A stretch of 64,000 nucleotides of DNA, taken from contig NZ_QDDR01000004.1 in the NCBI RefSeq assembly GCF_003075525.1, positions 62,001 to 126,000 of the forward strand, read 5' to 3'. The translations under genes were made by a program, and so were the position numbers. Below are positions 16,541 through 25,111 of the stretch, one piece after another (the first letter of the stretch is position 1; each line of letters opens with the position of its first letter). The notes beneath the pieces are model-generated. The model had not been told where the DNA came from. It did no database searches and saw only the letters and a program-made list of their open reading frames with translations. This DNA comes from Pararhodobacter aggregans. Lineage in GTDB: Bacteria > Pseudomonadota > Alphaproteobacteria > Rhodobacterales > Rhodobacteraceae.

Positions 16541-17193
16541 TGACACGGGTCTTGATCGTCGAGGATCTGAGCGAGACGCGCCGCTGGCTGGCCGAGATCG
16601 TCACCACCGCCTTTCCCGGTTGCGAGATCCACGAGGCCGCCAGCATGCGCGCGGGCATCGGCCAGGTGGCGGCGCGGGATTTCGACGTGGCGCTGATCGA
16701 CCTCGGCCTGCCGGATGGCTCGGGCCTCGATGTGATGCGCAACCTGCGCCTTCTGCGGCCGCAGACGATCTGCGTCGTGACCACGGTGATGGGGGACGAT
16801 GCCTCGATCGTCGGGGCGCTGTCGGCCGGGGCGCAGGGGTATCTGTTGAAGGAACAGCCGCAGGACCTGCTGACCCGGCAGCTGCGGCAGATGGCCGAGG
16901 GGATCCCGGCGCTGTCGCCCTCGGTGGCGCGGCGGATCATGGAGCATTTCCGCCGCACCGGCCCCGCCGCCCCCGACGACGACCTGACCGCGCGTGAGCG
17001 CGAGGTGCTGGGCCTGATCGGCCGCGGCCTGCGCAACGGCGAAGTGGCGGCGCAGCTGACCATCGCCGAGACCACGGTCGCGGGCTACATCAAGTCGATC
17101 TACCGCAAACTGGGCATCTCCTCGCGCGCCGAGGCCTCGTGGCACGCCGCCCGGCTGGGGCTGAGCGACGATCTGACCGGGAACCGTCGGTAA
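16537..17193 (+). CDS. LuxR/NarL family response regulator
   Basis: A 218-residue two-component regulator. The receiver domain covers residues 1-125 with phospho-acceptor Asp55 (VALIDLGLPDGSG), the conserved early acidic pair ED at 9-10 and Lys in YLLKEQP. A LuxR-type HTH spans about 150-210 (LTAREREVLGLIGRGLRNGEVAAQL). Its start overlaps the sensor kinase stop, so the two form a cognate pair. Targets may include the divergent gene at 13522 and its own promoter region, where two GC inverted repeats lie. Confidence 0.93.
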   Translation: MMTRVLIVEDLSETRRWLAEIVTTAFPGCEIHEAASMRAGIGQVAARDFDVALIDLGLPDGSGLDVMRNLRLLRPQTICVVTTVMGDDASIVGALSAGAQGYLLKEQPQDLLTRQLRQMAEGIPALSPSVARRIMEHFRRTGPAAPDDDLTAREREVLGLIGRGLRNGEVAAQLTIAETTVAGYIKSIYRKLGISSRAEASWHAARLGLSDDLTGNRR

Positions 17194-17306
17194 TCCCTCG
17201 CTGTGAACCGGGATGGTGCAGGGCAAACGCGCCTTGCGTCGCCTGCAGGACCGCGATGGCACGGTCGGCACCACCCGCGCCCTGCGCCCGGTCCGAAGCG
17301 TTCTGG

Positions 17307-18494
17307 CTATTCCCGACAGAGCCGGAGCGCGGTATCGACCAGCGACCGGCCCCTGTCGTCGAGGAGGAAGCTGCCTCCCAACCGGTTCATCGTATAGCCG
17401 AAGGCCAGCCCCCGCGCAGGATCGGCAAAGCCGACCGACCCCCCCATGCCGACATGCCCGAACGCCCCTTCCGGCAGGGGCAGCCCGCCGCCGTCCGGAT
17501 GTTCGATGCCGAGCATGAAGCCCGGCCCGAACCGCATCGGCGCAAGCAGGGTCTGGCAGCGCGCCGTCTCGGCCGAGAGCCGGCCGAAGGTCCCGGTCTG
17601 GCCCGGCGCAAAGCCCAGGGGGTTGGCCGGGTCGATGAGCGCGGCGTATAGCCCGGCAAGGCCGCGGGCATGGGTGATGCCACCCGCTGCCGGAACCTCG
17701 ACCTTGCGCCCGGCAGGGGTGTTGACCCCGCGCCAGCTCCAGTCGCCACAGTTCAGCAGCATCAGGTTGGTGGGGCTGCCGGGCGTGGTCAGCGCCTGCT
17801 GAAACGGCGTCGGGGCGGTGCCGCGCGGGGGCGCATAGGGCAGGACCGGCGCCACCCGTGCCTCCACCGCCGGGGTGGCGCCGATGGTGAAATCGAGGCC
17901 GAGGGGCTCGGCGATCAGCTGGCGGAACAGCGTGCCGAGGCTGTCCCCGGTAACCCGGCGCACCACCTCGCCCAGGATCAGCCCATAGGTTACCGCATGA
18001 TAGCCCAGCCGGGTTCCCGGCTCCCAGAACGGCGGTTCGGCGGCAAGATGGCGGGCCATCGCCTGCGGATCGAGCAGGCAGTCGCGCGGCATCGGGGCGC
18101 GGATCGCGGGGATGCCGGCGGTGTGGTTCAGCACCATCCGCAGCGTGATCCCCGCCTTGCCGGCGGCGGCGAAGTCCGGCCAGAAGCTGGCGATGGTCTG
18201 GTCGAGGGCGATCAGACCCCGCGCCACCAGCAGATGGACGAGCGCGGCACTGGCGGCCTTGGTGCAGGAAAAGACAACCGAGACGGTGTCATCGCGCCAG
18301 GGGGCACCCGTTGCCGGGTCGGCGATGCCGCCGTGGAGATCGACGAGGAGCCTGCCCTCGTGCCGAAGGCAAAGCGAGGCGCCCAATTCGTCGCGGCTGC
18401 GGAAATTCTCGGCAAAGGCCGCGCGCAGCGGCTCGAAACCCGGTGCGCAATGCCCGGTGACCACGGTGTCGGCTCTGGCGGTGCTGGATTTCAT
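17307..18494 (-). CDS. Serine hydrolase/esterase of beta-lactamase fold (EstB-like)
   Basis: A 395-residue class C beta-lactamase-fold hydrolase, family VIII esterase type. The catalytic Ser76-x-x-Lys79 (SCTK) and Tyr165 (YHAVTYG) are present; GHVGMGGSVGF near residue 345 matches the third motif region. There is no clear signal peptide, so it is probably cytoplasmic. The start is supported by GGGAGG 8 bases upstream. It is transcribed divergently from the Baeyer-Villiger monooxygenase, which makes esters or lactones. Hydrolysis of that product is its likely role (inference from context). Confidence 0.88.
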   Translation of the reverse strand: MKSSTARADTVVTGHCAPGFEPLRAAFAENFRSRDELGASLCLRHEGRLLVDLHGGIADPATGAPWRDDTVSVVFSCTKAASAALVHLLVARGLIALDQTIASFWPDFAAAGKAGITLRMVLNHTAGIPAIRAPMPRDCLLDPQAMARHLAAEPPFWEPGTRLGYHAVTYGLILGEVVRRVTGDSLGTLFRQLIAEPLGLDFTIGATPAVEARVAPVLPYAPPRGTAPTPFQQALTTPGSPTNLMLLNCGDWSWRGVNTPAGRKVEVPAAGGITHARGLAGLYAALIDPANPLGFAPGQTGTFGRLSAETARCQTLLAPMRFGPGFMLGIEHPDGGGLPLPEGAFGHVGMGGSVGFADPARGLAFGYTMNRLGGSFLLDDRGRSLVDTALRLCRE

Positions 18495-18588
18495 GACTGG
18501 CCTCCCTGGCGGGGAGGATTGCAAAATCATTTGATTAATGCAAACGTTTTACTTAGATCCTGAAGGACCAAGGGAGAAGGGAAACGCG
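18495..18588. promoter_or_regulatory. Divergent esterase/monooxygenase promoter
   Basis: A 94-base AT-rich region between divergent genes. It contains the short palindrome AAACGTTT within GCAAACGTTTTAC (18540-18552). The reverse complement, GTAAAACGTTTGC, resembles ATAAAACGTTCGA at 25065-25077 in the SDR/ABC divergent promoter. Ribosome site GGGAGAAGGG precedes 18589. Confidence 0.45.
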
Positions 18589-20499
18589 ATGCAGCACCAT
18601 GCGGAGGCAGGGGACGAATTGGCCGCGGGGGTCGGGATCGCCAACATCCCGACCCTGTTGATGGTCCTCTACCAGATGACCGGCGACGCGCGTTGGCTGG
18701 CGGCGCCTTACGCACCGAACCGACCCTATGGGATCGACGACAACGACAGCGGCCGCCTGCCCGAAGCGATCCAGGCCGAGATCCGGGCCGCCGCGCTGGC
18801 GGCGATCCGCGCGCATCTCGCCGGGCGCCCGCTTGCCGTGCCACGCCCTTCGGACGCCCAGCTGGTGCGGATGCTCTCGGTCTCGATGGCCGACGAGGTG
18901 CCGCCCAGCTATGGGCAGATCATCGCCCATGGCCTGGGACTGCCGCCGGAAAAAGCGCCCCAGCGCGTGCCGCTGCGCATCCCGTCCGGCTTCAAGGTCG
19001 TGGTGATCGGCGCCGGCGTCTCGGGGATCATCGCCGGGGTCGGCTTGCAGGATGCGGGTTTCGACTTCGAGATATTGGAGAAGAACGAGGATTTCGGCGG
19101 GACTTGGTACGGCAACCGCTATCCGGGGGCCGGTGTCGACACGCCAAACCATCTCTATTCGTTCTCTTTCTCCGACTACGACTGGCCGAAGTACTTTTCC
19201 CTGCGCGACGAGATCCACGATTATCTGCAATCCACCGCGCGCCGCTTCGGTCTGGATGAGCGGACCCGCTTTGGCACCAGGGTCGAGCGTCTGGCCTATG
19301 ATCCCTCGTCCGCGGAATGGCGCATCTCCGGGATCGGGGCGAACGGTCAGCCCTTCGAGCAGCGGGCGAATGCCGTCATCTCGGCGGTGGGCGTGCTCGA
19401 CATTCCGCTGGTGCCCGAGATCCCGGGCCTCGACAGCTTCCCGGGCGATTGCTTCCACACGGCGCAATGGCCCGCCGGGCTGGATCTGACCGGCCGACGG
19501 GTGGCGGTGATCGGCAATGGCGCCAGTTCCATGCAGGTGGTGCCGGCGATTGCCGATCAGGTCGCGGCGGTGACCATCTTCGCGCGGTCGAAGCAATGGG
19601 CGGCGCCCTTTCCCAAGTTCAAGGCCCCGGTGCCGGCCCCGATCCGGGCGCTGTTCCGCAGCGTGCCGCTTTATCAGCAATGGTATCGCCAGCGTCTGGC
19701 CTGGACCTTCAACGACCGCATCCATCCGACGATTCAGGTCGATCCCGACTGGCCCCATCCCGAGCGTTCGCTCAACGCCACCAACGAAGCGCACCGGCGT
19801 GCCTTCGAGGCCTATGTCCGGGACGAGTTGGGTGACCGTCAGGACCTTTTCGACGCGGTCGTGCCGGATTTCCCGCCCTTCGCCAAACGCATGCTGCTCG
19901 ACAACGGCTGGTTCCGCACCGTTGCCCGCGATCACGTGACACTGGTTCCCGACCGTTTGGCACGGGTTGAGGGCAGCACCCTGATCGGCGCCGATGGCAG
20001 CCGTCACGAGGCCGACGTGCTGATCCTGGGCACCGGGTTCCGCGCCGCCGACTTCCTCGCCTCGCTCGAGGTTACGGGCGCCGAAGGACAGCGCCTGTCC
20101 GAGGTCTGGAACGGCGACGACGCCCGCGCCTATCTGGGGACGGCGATCCCCGGGTTCCCCAATCTCTTCACGCTGCTCGGGCCGAATGTGGGGCTTGGCC
20201 ATGGCGGCAGCGTCATCGCGCCGATCGAGGCGCAGATGGGCTATCTGTGCGACCTGCTGGCGCGGATGTTCGACAGCGGGGCCGCGGCGGTCGAGGTAAA
20301 GCCCGAGGTTCACGACGCCTACAATGTCCGGGTGGATGCGGCGCATGAACGGATGGTCTTTGCCCACAAGGGAACCAGCAACTGGTATCGCAATTCCCGG
20401 GGACGGATCGTGGCGATCACGCCCTGGCGGCATGACGATTTCTGGCGGATGATGCACCAGGCCGATCTGTCGGATTATCGCCTGCTTGGCACCGGCTGA
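18589..20499 (+). CDS. Flavin-containing Baeyer-Villiger monooxygenase
   Basis: A 636-residue type I BVMO, inserting oxygen next to a ketone with NADPH and O2 to give an ester or lactone. An FAD Rossmann motif GAGVSG is at 141-146, the BVMO fingerprint FPGDCFHTAQW at 284-294 (F-x-G-x-x-x-H-x-x-x-W), and the NADPH motif GNGASS at 309-314. The GGTWYGNRYPGAGVD stretch after the first Rossmann is also typical. About 130 residues precede the FAD domain, an N-terminal extension seen in some BVMOs. The start at 18589 is chosen for the GGGAGAAGGG site. It ends before a strong bidirectional terminator. Confidence 0.95.
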   Translation: MQHHAEAGDELAAGVGIANIPTLLMVLYQMTGDARWLAAPYAPNRPYGIDDNDSGRLPEAIQAEIRAAALAAIRAHLAGRPLAVPRPSDAQLVRMLSVSMADEVPPSYGQIIAHGLGLPPEKAPQRVPLRIPSGFKVVVIGAGVSGIIAGVGLQDAGFDFEILEKNEDFGGTWYGNRYPGAGVDTPNHLYSFSFSDYDWPKYFSLRDEIHDYLQSTARRFGLDERTRFGTRVERLAYDPSSAEWRISGIGANGQPFEQRANAVISAVGVLDIPLVPEIPGLDSFPGDCFHTAQWPAGLDLTGRRVAVIGNGASSMQVVPAIADQVAAVTIFARSKQWAAPFPKFKAPVPAPIRALFRSVPLYQQWYRQRLAWTFNDRIHPTIQVDPDWPHPERSLNATNEAHRRAFEAYVRDELGDRQDLFDAVVPDFPPFAKRMLLDNGWFRTVARDHVTLVPDRLARVEGSTLIGADGSRHEADVLILGTGFRAADFLASLEVTGAEGQRLSEVWNGDDARAYLGTAIPGFPNLFTLLGPNVGLGHGGSVIAPIEAQMGYLCDLLARMFDSGAAAVEVKPEVHDAYNVRVDAAHERMVFAHKGTSNWYRNSRGRIVAITPWRHDDFWRMMHQADLSDYRLLGTG

Positions 20500-20504
20500 G
20501 CACA

Positions 20505-20537
20505 GGGAAAGGCCCGCTGTTTCAGCGGGCCTTTCCC
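20505..20537. terminator. Bidirectional terminator
   Basis: Perfect 15-base stem (GGGAAAGGCCCGCTG) with loop TTT between the convergent monooxygenase and thiolase genes. The A-rich/T-rich base of the stem allows termination in both directions. Confidence 0.85.
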
Positions 20538-20557
20538 TTGCCGGGGGGCGGCAGGTA

Positions 20558-21820
20558 TCAGGCCGGGCCCTGCCCGACGACGAAGGCGGCGATGGTCGTG
20601 GCCGAGCCTCCGATATTGAGGATCCCGGCCCGCCGCGCGCCCTCGACCTGCATGTCGTCGGCGCGGCCGGTGACCTGGTTCGCGGCGTCCAGCATCATCC
20701 GCACCCCCGTCGCGCCCACCGGATGGCCAAGCCCGATCAGCCCGCCCGAAGGATTGACCGGCAAGCGTCCGTCGGCGGCGATCACCCCGTCCTCGACCGC
20801 CTTCCAGGCTTCCCCCGGGGCGGTGATGCCGAAGGCGTCGATAGCCATGTATTCGGTCATCGCAAAGCAATCATGGGTCTCGATCAGATCAAGCTCGAAA
20901 GCGTCGGCGATCCCGGCCCGGCCGAAGGCGTCGCGGATCGTTGCATGGACATGCGGCAGGACGAAGGGCGTCGATGCCCCCTCGCGCAGCTTGTCGGCAA
21001 AGCGCATCGGCGCCGTGCGGTGGCCCCAGCCGTCGATTAGGGCCAGATCCGACAGCGCCAATCCGCGCGCCGCGGCGTAGCGGGCGGCGCGCGCCTCGGA
21101 GGCCAGGAAGACCACCGCCGCGCCGTCGGTAACCTGCCCGCAATCGTTGCGTCGGACATTGCCCTCGATCACCGGGTTCTCGGCATCATCGGCCTGAAAG
21201 GACCGCGGCCCGAAGTGCCAGCCCCGGGTCTGCGCCTTGGGATTGCGGCGGGCGTTGGCGTAGTTGATGCGCGCAATCTCGCCCAGATGGCGATAATCGA
21301 GCGGACCGTAGCGCTCGCCATAGACCTCGGCGAGATCGGAGAAGGCGCGGGGCCAGAGATAGCGGGCGTCCTGCCATTCACAGCCTGCCAGCGCCGCGGC
21401 CCCCAGATGCCGGGCCGCTGTCTCGCCCGGCACATTGCGCATGAATTCCACCCCCAGTACCGCCACCAGATCCTGCCGACCGGCCTCGATATCGGCCATC
21501 GCCGCCATCAGCGCCATCGAGCCCGAGGCACAGGCGGCCTCGTGGCGGCTGGTCGGAATGCCCGAGAATTCAGGCGCGAGCCCAGCCAGGATCCCACCCA
21601 GCTGCCCCTGCCCGCAGAACAATTCCGCGACGAAATTGCCCAGATGAGCGGCCTCGACATCGCTGGGCTCCAGCCCCGCCGCGGCCAGTCCCTCGGTCAT
21701 CACCTCGCGCATCATCGCCTCGATGCCCAGGCCCTCGCGGTGCCAGTTGCGGGCGAAATCGGTCTGAGCGCCGCCCAGGACATAGACGCGGGGGCGGTTC
21801 GGGCGATGGTCAGTCATCAT
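20558..21820 (-). CDS. SCP2-type thiolase (acetyl-CoA acetyltransferase family)
   Basis: A 420-residue thiolase of the SCP2/lipid-transfer branch with an intact active site: Cys97 in HEAACASGS, His in ETHDCFAMTE and His in GLGHPVGATG. It should therefore catalyse true thiolytic cleavage of a 3-ketoacyl-CoA, unlike the altered relative at 9402. It is the last gene of a minus-strand operon SDR, CoA ligase, TetR, thiolase; the start overlaps the TetR stop by 11 bases. No DUF35 gene is adjacent. Substrate chain type is unknown. Confidence 0.92.
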   Translation of the reverse strand: MMTDHRPNRPRVYVLGGAQTDFARNWHREGLGIEAMMREVMTEGLAAAGLEPSDVEAAHLGNFVAELFCGQGQLGGILAGLAPEFSGIPTSRHEAACASGSMALMAAMADIEAGRQDLVAVLGVEFMRNVPGETAARHLGAAALAGCEWQDARYLWPRAFSDLAEVYGERYGPLDYRHLGEIARINYANARRNPKAQTRGWHFGPRSFQADDAENPVIEGNVRRNDCGQVTDGAAVVFLASEARAARYAAARGLALSDLALIDGWGHRTAPMRFADKLREGASTPFVLPHVHATIRDAFGRAGIADAFELDLIETHDCFAMTEYMAIDAFGITAPGEAWKAVEDGVIAADGRLPVNPSGGLIGLGHPVGATGVRMMLDAANQVTGRADDMQVEGARRAGILNIGGSATTIAAFVVGQGPA

Positions 21821-22541
21821 TCGGTCCTTCGGAAGGGGTCTGGGTCAGTGGTCCGGCGGCCTGTGCCGAGGGGGGGGCACGGAAGATCGCCTCGCAGGCA
21901 TCGGTGATGCGGGTGAGGGTCTGCTCGAAATCATTGGTGTCGCAGCGCCCGTCCGACAGCGCGGCCAGACGCGGGAGGCCGGTGATCGTGTAGTGCAATG
22001 CGCCCAGGGCGAAATGCATGCGCCACATGATGTCGATGTCATCGAGGTCCGGCAGCGCTGCCCGCAAATGCGGGAGGAAGCGCTGCAAATGCAGGACATC
22101 CTTGTGCAGGATGTCATGGCTGGACGAGGTAATCTCGGCCAGCCCGGCGGCGAGGAACTGGATGAACAGCGCCCTCCCGCCCTCGTCGTAGGACCAGCGC
22201 ACCCCGGGACGCAGCAGAGCGTCGAGCAAGGCGCGCAGACTGGCGGGCCCCCCGGCCGTGGCGCGCTGCAGCAGGTCGTGCCGCTCGCGGTTCAGGATCC
22301 GCGCCCGGCGCAGGAAGGCCGCGCGGAACAATTCGTCCTTGCTGCCGAAATGGTAATTGGCGACCGACAGCGACACTTCCGCCGCCGCGGTGATCTCGCG
22401 CATCGAGACGGCGGCGAGCGGGTTTCGTACCAGCAGCCGTTCGGCGGCGTCCAGAAGCTTGGACTTGGTCTCGTCGCTGCGGGTCAGCCGGCGGTCGCGC
22501 GGGCGGGGCACCCTGGGCGCCGCGGGGTCCTCTGGGCTCAT
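21810..22541 (-). CDS. TetR family regulator
   Basis: A 243-residue TetR protein. The HTH is at residues 20-70 (TKSKLLDAAERLLVRNPLAAVSMREITAAAEVSLSVANYHFGSKDELFRAAF). The C-terminal domain ends with a Pro/Ala-rich tail. It is embedded in the operon between CoA ligase (4-base overlap) and thiolase (11-base overlap), so it is co-transcribed with the pathway it probably controls. Candidate sites are the AAACGTT-containing promoters at 18495-18588 and 24968-25111. Confidence 0.9.
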   Translation of the reverse strand: MSPEDPAAPRVPRPRDRRLTRSDETKSKLLDAAERLLVRNPLAAVSMREITAAAEVSLSVANYHFGSKDELFRAAFLRRARILNRERHDLLQRATAGGPASLRALLDALLRPGVRWSYDEGGRALFIQFLAAGLAEITSSSHDILHKDVLHLQRFLPHLRAALPDLDDIDIMWRMHFALGALHYTITGLPRLAALSDGRCDTNDFEQTLTRITDACEAIFRAPPSAQAAGPLTQTPSEGPNDD

Positions 22542-24196
22542 CGTGGCCTCACTCCCGAGAACCGCTCGGCGTCGCCTTTCAGCGCGAGCTTGAGCAGCTT
22601 GCCATTGGCATTGCGCGGCAAGGGCTCGGCACGGATCACGACGAAATCGGGTTGCTTGTAATCCGCGAGCCGGTCGGCCAGCGCGCGACGGATTGTCCCT
22701 TCGTCCAGCGTGTCGGTCGGGGCGTATAGGTACAGGCAGATCCGCTCTCCCAGCACCGGATCCGCCACCGCGACCGCCGCCGATTCGCTGACGCCCGGCA
22801 GGCTCTGGCAGACGTTTTCGATTTCGGCGCTGAAGACCTTGTAGCCCCCGCGATTGATGAGATCCTTCTTGCGGTCATGGATGAACAGAAAGCCCTCGGA
22901 GTCGATGGTGACGATATCGCCCGTCTTCCAATAGCCATCCTTGAAAGCCTCGGCCGTCTGCCCGGCCGCGTTCCAATAGCCCGGAATGACCATCGGACCG
23001 CGCACCCAGAGCTCTCCTGCGGTGCCCGGCGCGACCTCTCGTCCCTGGTCGTCCATCACCAGAAGCTCGGCGCATTGCACGGCGAGCCCGACCGAATCGG
23101 GCCGACCGGCGCTGGAATCGGCGGGCATGATCGACACGGGCGAGGTGGTTTCGGTGGCGCCATAGGCATTGATCAGGCGCAGGCCGGGCAACCGCTCCGC
23201 CAGATGCAGAACCGTCGAGGGCGGCATGATCCCACCGCCGAAGATCCCGGTCCGCCAGTGCGACAACCCGTCGGGGGCAAAGCCGGGTTCCATCAGCAGG
23301 CGGGTGTAGATCGCCGGCACGAAAACGGTGAAACTGATCGCCTGGGCCTTGAGAGCGGCGAGGATGGCGGCGGTGTCCGCACCGCGCAGGATCACCGTGG
23401 CGCTCTGTGATTGCAGCATGTTCACGAAGACCGCAAAAAAGCCCGAGATATGCGAGGCCGGAATTGCCAGCAGGCCGCGCTGGCCCGGTTGCAGGTCGAT
23501 GCCATAGGCGTAATGGCGCGCCGAATTGGTCAGATTGACATGGGCGATGGCGGCGCCCTTGGGTTTGCCCGTGGTGCCCGAGGTGTAGAACAGGAGGGCG
23601 ATCTCGTCCTCGTCTCCCGGGGCCTCGAAGGGTCCGGCAGGGGGGAAGAGAGCGGGCAGATTGCCCAGGTCGCCGCCGCCCGAGACCGCCCAGACATGGC
23701 GCAGCGCTGGACACTCGGCGAGGTCGGGCAGGCGGTCGGCCAACGCCTCGTCATGCAGCAGCGCCACGGCCTCGCATTGGCCGAGAATATGGGTCAGCTC
23801 GGGGCCGCGCTGGCGGGCGCCGATCGGTACGGCGATGGCGCCGCGCCGGACGATGCCCATCACGGTCAGAAAAAACGGCAGCCCGTTGTCGCAAAAGACC
23901 GCGACCCGCTCCCCCTGGCCGATGCCGGCCGCAGCAAGACCGGTGGCGATGCGGTCCGCCCAGAAGTCGAAAGAGGCGTAATCCAGCGTGCTGTCGGCAA
24001 ACACCAGGGCAGGGGCCTGCGGGGCCCCCTGCGCCGCCTGCCGCAAAAGCGCGTCGAACCGCGGTGCGCGCCGGGTGAAGCAGCGAAACACCCGATCGTC
24101 GAAATGCAGCTCGGTGCGCGTCGGGTTGTCGGCGGGGTCGGCCTCGAACCGGTGGTTCCTGACCCTTGGGGCATACCGTTCCATGGAGGTGGGCAT
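22538..24196 (-). CDS. AMP-forming acyl-CoA ligase
   Basis: A 552-residue ANL-family ligase that activates a carboxylic acid to its CoA thioester. The phosphate loop FYTSGTTGKPKG, the adenine motif INAYGATETTS, the hinge region HDRKKDLINRGGYKVFSAEIE and the C-terminal catalytic Lys in NANGKLLKLAL are all visible. Substrate cannot be read from the sequence. It lies 9 bases downstream of the SDR and overlaps the TetR gene by ATGA, placing it after ketone oxidation and ester cleavage in the proposed route. Confidence 0.93.
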   Translation of the reverse strand: MPTSMERYAPRVRNHRFEADPADNPTRTELHFDDRVFRCFTRRAPRFDALLRQAAQGAPQAPALVFADSTLDYASFDFWADRIATGLAAAGIGQGERVAVFCDNGLPFFLTVMGIVRRGAIAVPIGARQRGPELTHILGQCEAVALLHDEALADRLPDLAECPALRHVWAVSGGGDLGNLPALFPPAGPFEAPGDEDEIALLFYTSGTTGKPKGAAIAHVNLTNSARHYAYGIDLQPGQRGLLAIPASHISGFFAVFVNMLQSQSATVILRGADTAAILAALKAQAISFTVFVPAIYTRLLMEPGFAPDGLSHWRTGIFGGGIMPPSTVLHLAERLPGLRLINAYGATETTSPVSIMPADSSAGRPDSVGLAVQCAELLVMDDQGREVAPGTAGELWVRGPMVIPGYWNAAGQTAEAFKDGYWKTGDIVTIDSEGFLFIHDRKKDLINRGGYKVFSAEIENVCQSLPGVSESAAVAVADPVLGERICLYLYAPTDTLDEGTIRRALADRLADYKQPDFVVIRAEPLPRNANGKLLKLALKGDAERFSGVRPR

Positions 24197-24205
24197 CGCG
24201 CGCTC

Positions 24206-24967
24206 CTATCGAGGGGGCATGCGCAGCCCACCGTCAAGGCGGATCACATGACCATTGAGGTAGTGCTGCGATACGATGGTCATCACCAGATCGGCGAATT
24301 CCTCGGGGCGTCCGATGCGGTCGGGATGCGGCGGGCGCATGGCGGTGACGATGTCACGTGACTTGCTGTTCATGCCGTTGACCATCGGGGTCGAGAAGAC
24401 CCCGGGCGCAATCGCCATGACCCTGATGCCGAATTTCCCCAGTTCGCGCGCCAGCGGCAGGGTCATCGCCGCCACCGCCCCTTTTGATGCCGCATAGGCA
24501 GCCTGCCCGACCATGCCGTCGAACGCGGCGATGGAGCTGGTGTTGACGATCACCCCGCGCTCGCCATCGGCATCGGCAGGGGCGTCCTGCATGGCGCGGG
24601 CGACGAGGCGCAGGTAGTTGAAACTGCCCGCAACATTCACCTCCAGCACATGGCGGAACTCGTCCAGCGGCATCGGACCCTCCGGGCGCAGGGTGGCGCC
24701 GGGCGCGGCGATCCCGGCGCAGTTGACCAGCACGCGCGGGGGGCCCCAGCGGGCGACATGCGCATCGACGATCCGAGCCGCGCCCGCCTCGTCGGCGACA
24801 TCCGCCGCAGCCTGATGCAGGCCCGGGTCGCTGTCGCCCCCGGCCGCGAAAGCCCGGTCTACCCCGGTCACCATGAACCCTTCGGCGCGCAGCCGCGCCG
24901 TGGTTGCCGCCCCGAGCCCGGACGCGGCTCCGGTGACGATTGCGCTGCGCATGATTGCTTCCGCCAT
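24206..24967 (-). CDS. Short-chain dehydrogenase/reductase
   Basis: A 253-residue classical SDR: cofactor motif TGAASGLG, NCAG-type strand VLVNCAGIAAPG, catalytic Ser in NTSSIAAFDG and YAASKGA active site. The end VIRLDGGLRMPPR is typical. An NAD preference is suggested by the Asp in TGVDRAF. The start at 24967 uses GGGAGGAAG; an alternative Met at 24952 is closer to the Rossmann strand. First gene of the minus-strand operon. It probably oxidises an alcohol released by the esterase or a hydroxyacyl-CoA (inference). Confidence 0.92.
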   Translation of the reverse strand: MAEAIMRSAIVTGAASGLGAATTARLRAEGFMVTGVDRAFAAGGDSDPGLHQAAADVADEAGAARIVDAHVARWGPPRVLVNCAGIAAPGATLRPEGPMPLDEFRHVLEVNVAGSFNYLRLVARAMQDAPADADGERGVIVNTSSIAAFDGMVGQAAYAASKGAVAAMTLPLARELGKFGIRVMAIAPGVFSTPMVNGMNSKSRDIVTAMRPPHPDRIGRPEEFADLVMTIVSQHYLNGHVIRLDGGLRMPPR

Positions 24968-25111
24968 CCCTGGTCTTCCTCCCTGCAACGGGCCGCGACC
25001 GCCTCGGATCATGGCCTTCCCAGAGGTTTCTTAGCGCAAAGAAAAGATGCAAGAAAGATCTTGATAAAACGTTCGACTTCTATAGCGTGAGCCCCCGGAG
25101 GAGGACCACAC
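24968..25111. promoter_or_regulatory. Divergent SDR/ABC importer promoter
   Basis: 144 AT-richer bases between divergent operons. They hold an inverted repeat CAAGA-AAGA-TCTTG (25050-25063), the motif ATAAAACGTTCGA (25065-25077) that resembles the monooxygenase promoter, a possible -10 TATAGC (25081-25086), and a strong GGAGGAGGA ribosome site before 25112. Confidence 0.5.

Noticed and set aside
18520-18545. TTTGATTAATGCAAA resembling an FNR/Dnr-type box
   Set aside because: The TTGAT-N4-ATCAA pattern is not met (the second half is GCAA), and the flanking esterase and monooxygenase genes have no reason for anaerobic control.
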